The notes below the pieces were generated by a model. The model had not been told where the DNA came from. It was given only the letters and a program-made list of their open reading frames with translations, and searched no databases. A stretch of 6,255 nt of DNA from Chryseobacterium gleum (lineage in GTDB: Bacteria > Bacteroidota > Bacteroidia > UBA10329), in contig CAMCFW010000139.1 of NCBI GenBank assembly GCA_945874195.1, positions 1 through 6,255 on the forward strand, read 5' to 3'. This document shows positions 5,612 through 6,255 of this stretch, piece after piece. Numbering within the stretch: position 1 is the first letter of the stretch; every line of letters starts with the position of its first letter. The translations under genes and the position numbers were made by a program.

Positions 5612-6255
5612 ATGCAAGAGCTCAGCGAACAGGAACTCGTCAGACGGGACGCCCTTACCAAACTCCGCGAAATGGGGATCGACCCCTATCCAGCGGCATT
5701 GTTTCCGGTGAATATCATGGCGCAGGAGGTAAAGGACCGATTTGCCGCTGGCGAGGAACTGAAGGAAGTGGCTCTGGCCGGTAGAATGATGAGCAGCCGC
5801 GTGATGGGCAAGGCCTCGTTTGCCGAATTGCAAGATGCTTCGGGCCGCATTCAGATCTACATTGCCCGTGACGAGATCTGTCCGGATGACGATAAGACGC
5901 TCTACAACGAAGTTTTCAAAAAACTGCTCGACCGAGGAGATTTCATCGGAATAAAAGGATACGTTTTCAAAACACAGGTGGGCGAAACGTCTGTTCATGT
6001 GCAGGAATTGACCCTGTTGAGCAAGTCGATCAAGCCGCTTCCCGTGGTGAAGACCGATGCGGAAGGTGTGGTGCATGATGCAGTGAGCGATGCCGAGTTC
6101 CGCTACCGTCAACGTTACGTGGACCTTGTAGTCAATCCCGGAACGAAAGACGTGTTCATGAAGCGCACAAAACTCTACAACACCTTCCGCGAATATTTCA
6201 ACGACCACGGGATCCTTGAAGTGGAAACGCCCATTCTTCAGGCCATTCCCGGAGG
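5612..6255 (+). CDS. lysS: Lysyl-tRNA synthetase, class II, 3' partial
   Basis: The N-terminal 214 residues of lysyl-tRNA synthetase, which charges tRNA-Lys in the cytoplasm using ATP. The frame is open to the window edge. The protein starts MQELSEQELVRRDALTKLRE, a helical N-terminus typical of Bacteroidota LysRS. The OB-fold anticodon-binding domain covers about residues 53-150, with VALAGRMMSSRVMGKASF (53-70) and LQDASGRIQIYIARDE following, both highly conserved. The catalytic domain begins at RYRQRYVDL (164-172). Class II motif 1 lies at about 182-214, with the invariant Pro207 in EVETP, and the window stops inside IPGG. Motifs 2 and 3 are outside. The ATG at 5612 agrees with family N-termini and lies just after a perfect -7 promoter element. 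It is divergent from the isomerase-lipB unit, with 178 bases between the two annotated starts. Confidence 0.96.
   Translation, partial: MQELSEQELVRRDALTKLREMGIDPYPAALFPVNIMAQEVKDRFAAGEELKEVALAGRMMSSRVMGKASFAELQDASGRIQIYIARDEICPDDDKTLYNEVFKKLLDRGDFIGIKGYVFKTQVGETSVHVQELTLLSKSIKPLPVVKTDAEGVVHDAVSDAEFRYRQRYVDLVVNPGTKDVFMKRTKLYNTFREYFNDHGILEVETPILQAIPG

Noticed and set aside
5131..5784. Long + strand open frame across the isomerase, the intergenic region and the start of lysS.
   Set aside because: It overlaps two well-supported genes in other frames and has no recognisable domain. It is a shadow frame.
5606..6208. 200-codon minus-strand frame opposite lysS.
   Set aside because: It is antisense to clear lysyl-tRNA synthetase sequence. 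The Cys/His-rich translation is a codon-composition artefact.

Overview
The window is an ordinary-looking stretch of bacterial chromosome, most likely from the phylum Bacteroidota. The evidence for this is indirect. There are no clear Shine-Dalgarno sites ahead of the genes. Several upstream regions carry matches to the Bacteroidota -7 promoter element TAnnTTTG. The protein set also fits: a bifunctional-type phosphoglucose/phosphomannose isomerase, a lysyl-tRNA synthetase with the spacer-rich RYRQRYVDL region, a DAO-type flavoprotein and an insertion-bearing S8 protease. GC content looks moderate. I see no mobile element, CRISPR array, tRNA, rRNA or prophage signature, and no gene-free stretch reaches 300 bases.

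Layout on the + strand, left side: (1) the 3' part of a NarL/LuxR-type response regulator, cut by the window edge; (2) a complete exported subtilisin-family protease with a very long insertion between its catalytic Asp and His; (3) a two-gene unit of a 129-residue four-helix membrane protein and, 5 bases later, a DAO-family FAD oxidoreductase that must start at a non-ATG codon (TTG). The flavoprotein gene ends tail-to-tail with lipB, overlapping it by 28 bases.

Minus strand, middle: the phosphosugar isomerase gene (SIS domains) runs into lipB (octanoyltransferase) with a TAATG stop/start overlap, so these two are probably translationally coupled. Just ahead of the isomerase is a possible 32-codon ORF whose stop overlaps the isomerase start as ATGA.

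Right end: lysS reads rightward from a divergent intergenic region with a perfect TAnnTTTG element close to its start codon. It runs off the window after the class II motif 1 region.

Most of these genes are housekeeping: lipoate attachment, tRNA charging and hexose-phosphate interconversion. The less understood parts are the insertion in the S8 protease, the membrane protein/flavoprotein pair, and the possible small ORF ahead of the isomerase. I did not find a convincing novel system.
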